Positions 61,767 to 64,000 of a stretch of DNA of 64,000 bases are shown here, piece after piece. Source of the stretch: PMNU01 sp035480575 (lineage in GTDB: Bacteria; Patescibacteriota; Saccharimonadia; Saccharimonadales; UBA4665); contig DATIHR010000018.1 in NCBI GenBank assembly GCA_035480575.1, positions 5,948 to 69,947 of the forward strand. The letters are read 5' to 3'. The position numbers were made by a program, and so were the translations under genes. The notes beneath the pieces were generated by a model, which saw nothing but the letters and a program-made list of their open reading frames with translations, searched no databases and was not told where the DNA came from. The stretch's first letter is position 1, and every line of letters begins with the position of its first letter.

Positions 61767-62367
61767 CGGTGTCGTACCGTTGTTCGCGCCACGGATCGCC
61801 GTAGTTGTGGTAGCCGCTTACTTCCCACAGGCCCGGATGGTCCACGGGTGTAAACGTAAGCTTTTGTATCCATTTTGCGCTTTTCCAAAAATATAAGTGC
61901 GGCACGAACAAGCGGGCCGGGCCACCATGCTCGTCTGTTAGCGGTTCGTCGTGTGCCTTGGTAGCGACAAGTGCCTGTGCGTTTGTAACATCGGTAATCG
62001 GCAGGTTGGTAGTGTAACCGCCATAGCTGCTGGCTATAACGTAGTGAGCTTTGTCGGTAAGACCGCCGGCGAGCGCGATAAGCTCGTCTACTGCCACGCC
62101 TTCCCAGGGCATGCCCAGGCGACTCCAGCGAGTAACGCAGTGGATATCGGTAAGTTTGGTGGTTTTGGGCAGCTTGTTGAACGCCGCCCAATCAAGCGTA
62201 ATAGGTTTGTTAACCTCGCCATCAATAGTAAGCGACCATTCGTTGGTCGTAACATGCGGCGTGGCACCATAGGTAAGCACCGGCCAGTAGTTTACTTCGG
62301 ACTGCCCGGGCGGCAGCCGCTTGCCGCTATGTGGTTTACCCTGAAAGCCTGGATTAATCAGCGCCAT
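61759..62367 (-). CDS. Sulfite oxidase-like molybdopterin oxidoreductase
   Basis: A 202-residue protein of the SUOX/MsrP Moco-binding fold. WSLTIDGEVNKPITLDWAAF is the first strand set, DIHCVTRWSRLGMPWEGVAV contains the molybdenum-ligating cysteine, SYGGYTTNLPI follows, DEPLTDEHGGPARLFVPHLYFWKSAKWIQKL is the family signature and GLWEVSGYHNYGDPWREQRY ends it. No Tat signal is present, so it is cytoplasmic. TACACT lies 6 nt before the ATG. The substrate may be methionine sulfoxide or sulfite. No molybdenum cofactor genes are visible in this window. Confidence 0.9.
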   Translation of the reverse strand: MALINPGFQGKPHSGKRLPPGQSEVNYWPVLTYGATPHVTTNEWSLTIDGEVNKPITLDWAAFNKLPKTTKLTDIHCVTRWSRLGMPWEGVAVDELIALAGGLTDKAHYVIASSYGGYTTNLPITDVTNAQALVATKAHDEPLTDEHGGPARLFVPHLYFWKSAKWIQKLTFTPVDHPGLWEVSGYHNYGDPWREQRYDTDA

Positions 62368-62450
62368 ACTTCTAGTGTAGCACCACCTGCAGGGTGTCTT
62401 TTTAACACATTCATTTGACCAAGTGTTTGGTATTGTGCATAAAATATGGC

Positions 62451-63095
62451 ATGAGATCTTTACCCGGTGTACCCCTTCATGTCTATATGGCCGAAGAAAG
62501 TTATTGGAATGAAGATCGTGCTTTAGTACCGCCGCCCACGGTGTCTAACAAGCTACGTAGCTTTTTTACTGATCTTTCGGCAAACACGAAGTGTCTATAT
62601 GACAACTACAACGACCTCATTGCGCCGGGCATGGTCGTGCAACGTTTTCCCCTTACGGATGGCGAGATCGTACCGTCTCTTAAGGCGGGTCAGTCAGGGC
62701 TTATGCAGCTTATTATCGACCAACGTATTACGGACAAGCCGGGGTTTACTAATCCTTACGCGCATAGAAAAGGAATCGTTCCAGAGGATTTTGACGCCCT
62801 TGCAGACCTTATGGAATCGGACGACATTTATGTTGGGCCCTCTGCTGCAACACGCATTAGTGCGGTGGCTGGGCGGTTGCTTGTACGTTCCGTTATGTAT
62901 GTGCGCGGCAGTACGAAGCCGAATACCGAGCACACGGGCGTGTATGCCTCGACTCTTGGCAAATCGAGTATGCTAGGCCTACGTCCGGGCATTGCGCTGG
63001 GCACACTTGTTGTTGGGCGAACCGAAACAACCAACCACTCGCTGTTCATGTCTGACACCAAGGTAACGCACGCTACTAAAATAATGTACGCTTAG
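62451..63095 (+). CDS. Hypothetical protein
   Basis: A 214-residue protein. TAAAAT lies 5 nt before ATG 62451 (MRSLPGVPLHVYMAEESYWN); the frame from 62415 is too long. No domain is recognised. It has mixed alpha/beta character with SLKAGQSGLMQLIIDQRITDK, a basic-acidic middle, and TEHTGVYASTLGKSSMLGLR near the end. Located between the Moco gene and the HAD gene. Confidence 0.65.
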   Translation: MRSLPGVPLHVYMAEESYWNEDRALVPPPTVSNKLRSFFTDLSANTKCLYDNYNDLIAPGMVVQRFPLTDGEIVPSLKAGQSGLMQLIIDQRITDKPGFTNPYAHRKGIVPEDFDALADLMESDDIYVGPSAATRISAVAGRLLVRSVMYVRGSTKPNTEHTGVYASTLGKSSMLGLRPGIALGTLVVGRTETTNHSLFMSDTKVTHATKIMYA

Positions 63096-63118
63096 CGGCA
63101 GCCTGTTATACTTGCCTC

Positions 63119-63730
63119 ATGATTAAAGCGGTTATTTTCGATGCTGACGGAGTGATGATCAATAGCGATCGGTTTATTGATGTGCTCAAGCACGACTATC
63201 AGGTAGACGAAGCAAAGGCAAAAGAATTTTTTACGACTACGTTCCAAACGTGCCTGGTAGGCGAAGCCGACCTTAAGCAGTCTATTGCGCCTTATTTGCC
63301 ATCATTCGGATGGAAAGGCACTGTCGATGACTTTTTGCACTATTGGTTTAGCGTAGAGCACAAATTGAACGAGCCACTTGTGCAGTACGTCGGCCAATTG
63401 CGTGCCCGCGGCATTTGGTGCGTGCTGGCTACAAATAACGAAAAATACCGCGCCCAGTACATGTTCGAAAATATGGGCTTCGACGGCATGTTCGACAAAG
63501 TGTATGCATCGGCGCATCTTGGCATTAAAAAGCCGGCTATGGACTTTTTTGGGCGTGTCGTACAGGAAATGCAAGAGCTGCAGTCCAGCCAAACTATGGA
63601 CGACGAAGTGCTGTTTTGGGGTGACGAGCAAGCAAACATCGACGGCGCCACCGCGTACGGCATACACGCAGAATTTTATACCGACTATCCGGCATTTGCG
63701 AAGACTATGCAAGAAAAGTACGGACTATAA
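63119..63730 (+). CDS. HAD-superfamily phosphatase (beta-phosphoglucomutase-like)
   Basis: A 203-residue HAD hydrolase. Motif I is VIFDADGVMINSDR, motif II is VLATNNEKYR, motif III the lysine in HLGIKKPAMDFF and motif IV DEVLFWGDEQANIDGATAYG. A helical cap lies between motifs I and II, as in the beta-PGM or phosphoglycolate-phosphatase group. TATACT lies 6 nt before the start. The natural substrate is unclear. Confidence 0.85.
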   Translation: MIKAVIFDADGVMINSDRFIDVLKHDYQVDEAKAKEFFTTTFQTCLVGEADLKQSIAPYLPSFGWKGTVDDFLHYWFSVEHKLNEPLVQYVGQLRARGIWCVLATNNEKYRAQYMFENMGFDGMFDKVYASAHLGIKKPAMDFFGRVVQEMQELQSSQTMDDEVLFWGDEQANIDGATAYGIHAEFYTDYPAFAKTMQEKYGL

Positions 63731-63775
63731 TATAAGTATAATTACGAATAAGAGCATAAGCGTAAGGAGCACAGC

Positions 63776-64000
63776 ATGATAGACCCAGTCTACGACCCTG
63801 TATATAAGCAAGCACGAGATTTGCAGTTTCAGGTGCACGACTCAATTGATAACCAAAACCACCCCTCGGCCATGGTACTTAAAAACGAAATGCAGCACCT
63901 GGTAGACGAGCTGGAACAACGCAAAAATCCCCGCGACATCGAAAACCGCATTAAAGCTATCCAGCACAGCATGCTCGAGGCGCGTTCGCAAACACACAGC
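63776..64000 (+). CDS. Helical protein, 3' end outside window
   Basis: The visible 75 codons encode MIDPVYDPVYKQARDLQFQV followed by a charged coiled coil (MQHLVDELEQRKNPRDIENR). AAGGAGCACAGC before ATG 63776 is a strong ribosome site, so the gene is real. It continues beyond the window. No family assigned. Confidence 0.7.
   Translation, partial: MIDPVYDPVYKQARDLQFQVHDSIDNQNHPSAMVLKNEMQHLVDELEQRKNPRDIENRIKAIQHSMLEARSQTHS

Overview
The window looks like a chromosomal segment of a Candidatus Saccharibacteria (TM7, Patescibacteria) genome, probably an environmental lineage. This is an inference from gene content, since no rRNA or marker tree is available here. Supporting signs are compact single-copy genes, a pyk-pgk-tpiA block, an Rpf/YabE-like G5 lytic transglycosylase next to rsmA (the rpfB-ksgA arrangement of Actinobacteria and Firmicutes), many small lineage-specific secreted or helical proteins, sparse biosynthesis, and the standard code with TGA as stop. 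Base composition is roughly balanced, with a visibly more AT-rich stretch at about 40.6-54 kb.

Layout. 1-3.5 kb: lower glycolysis (pyk partial, pgk, tpiA). 3.5-15.3 kb: a tail-anchored Pro/Ala-rich protein, an HTH-EgtD-like methyltransferase fusion, a UvrD/PcrA helicase, NUDIX, an Rpf-like wall enzyme, rsmA, a MarR regulator and a AAA+ ATPase. 15.4-15.8 kb: tmRNA (ssrA) with its terminator. 15.9-18.2 kb and 24.3-26.9 kb: two clusters of proteins built from about four tandem LuxR-type HTH modules (four full genes and one fragment); a shorter relative lies at 37.2 kb. Between them are a flavodoxin-fold oxidoreductase, a secreted coiled-coil protein, a pilin-like protein, a half-size TauE permease, DUF4396, LUD/HxlR, a CHAP amidase and a trehalase. 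26.9-36.3 kb: an endonuclease Q-like PHP protein paired with a UvrD-like helicase, slipin, a secreted FN3 protein, a degenerate cupredoxin, a second AAA+ ATPase, tRNA-Phe(GAA) and DUF1801. 36.4-40.6 kb: small membrane and hypothetical genes. 40.7-54 kb: an accessory island with SET, VOC, DUF218, a four-gene sugar-nucleotide cluster, NUDIX, a ThyA-like enzyme, an S66 peptidase, an aldo-keto reductase cut by an IS3-family element, HIT, P-loop kinases and DUF2188. 54.2-64 kb: a frameshifted Mom-like acyltransferase, helical hypotheticals, a soluble histidine kinase, a Moco oxidoreductase with its flavin reductase partner, and HAD.

The most striking general signal is transcriptional. More than 25 gene starts, on both strands, sit 6-8 nt downstream of a TANNNT -10 hexamer with no room for a Shine-Dalgarno site, implying leaderless mRNAs for first genes. 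Genes inside operons instead have clear SD sequences. The most system-like signal is the expanded family of tandem-HTH proteins. No CRISPR array, prophage or rRNA operon is visible.
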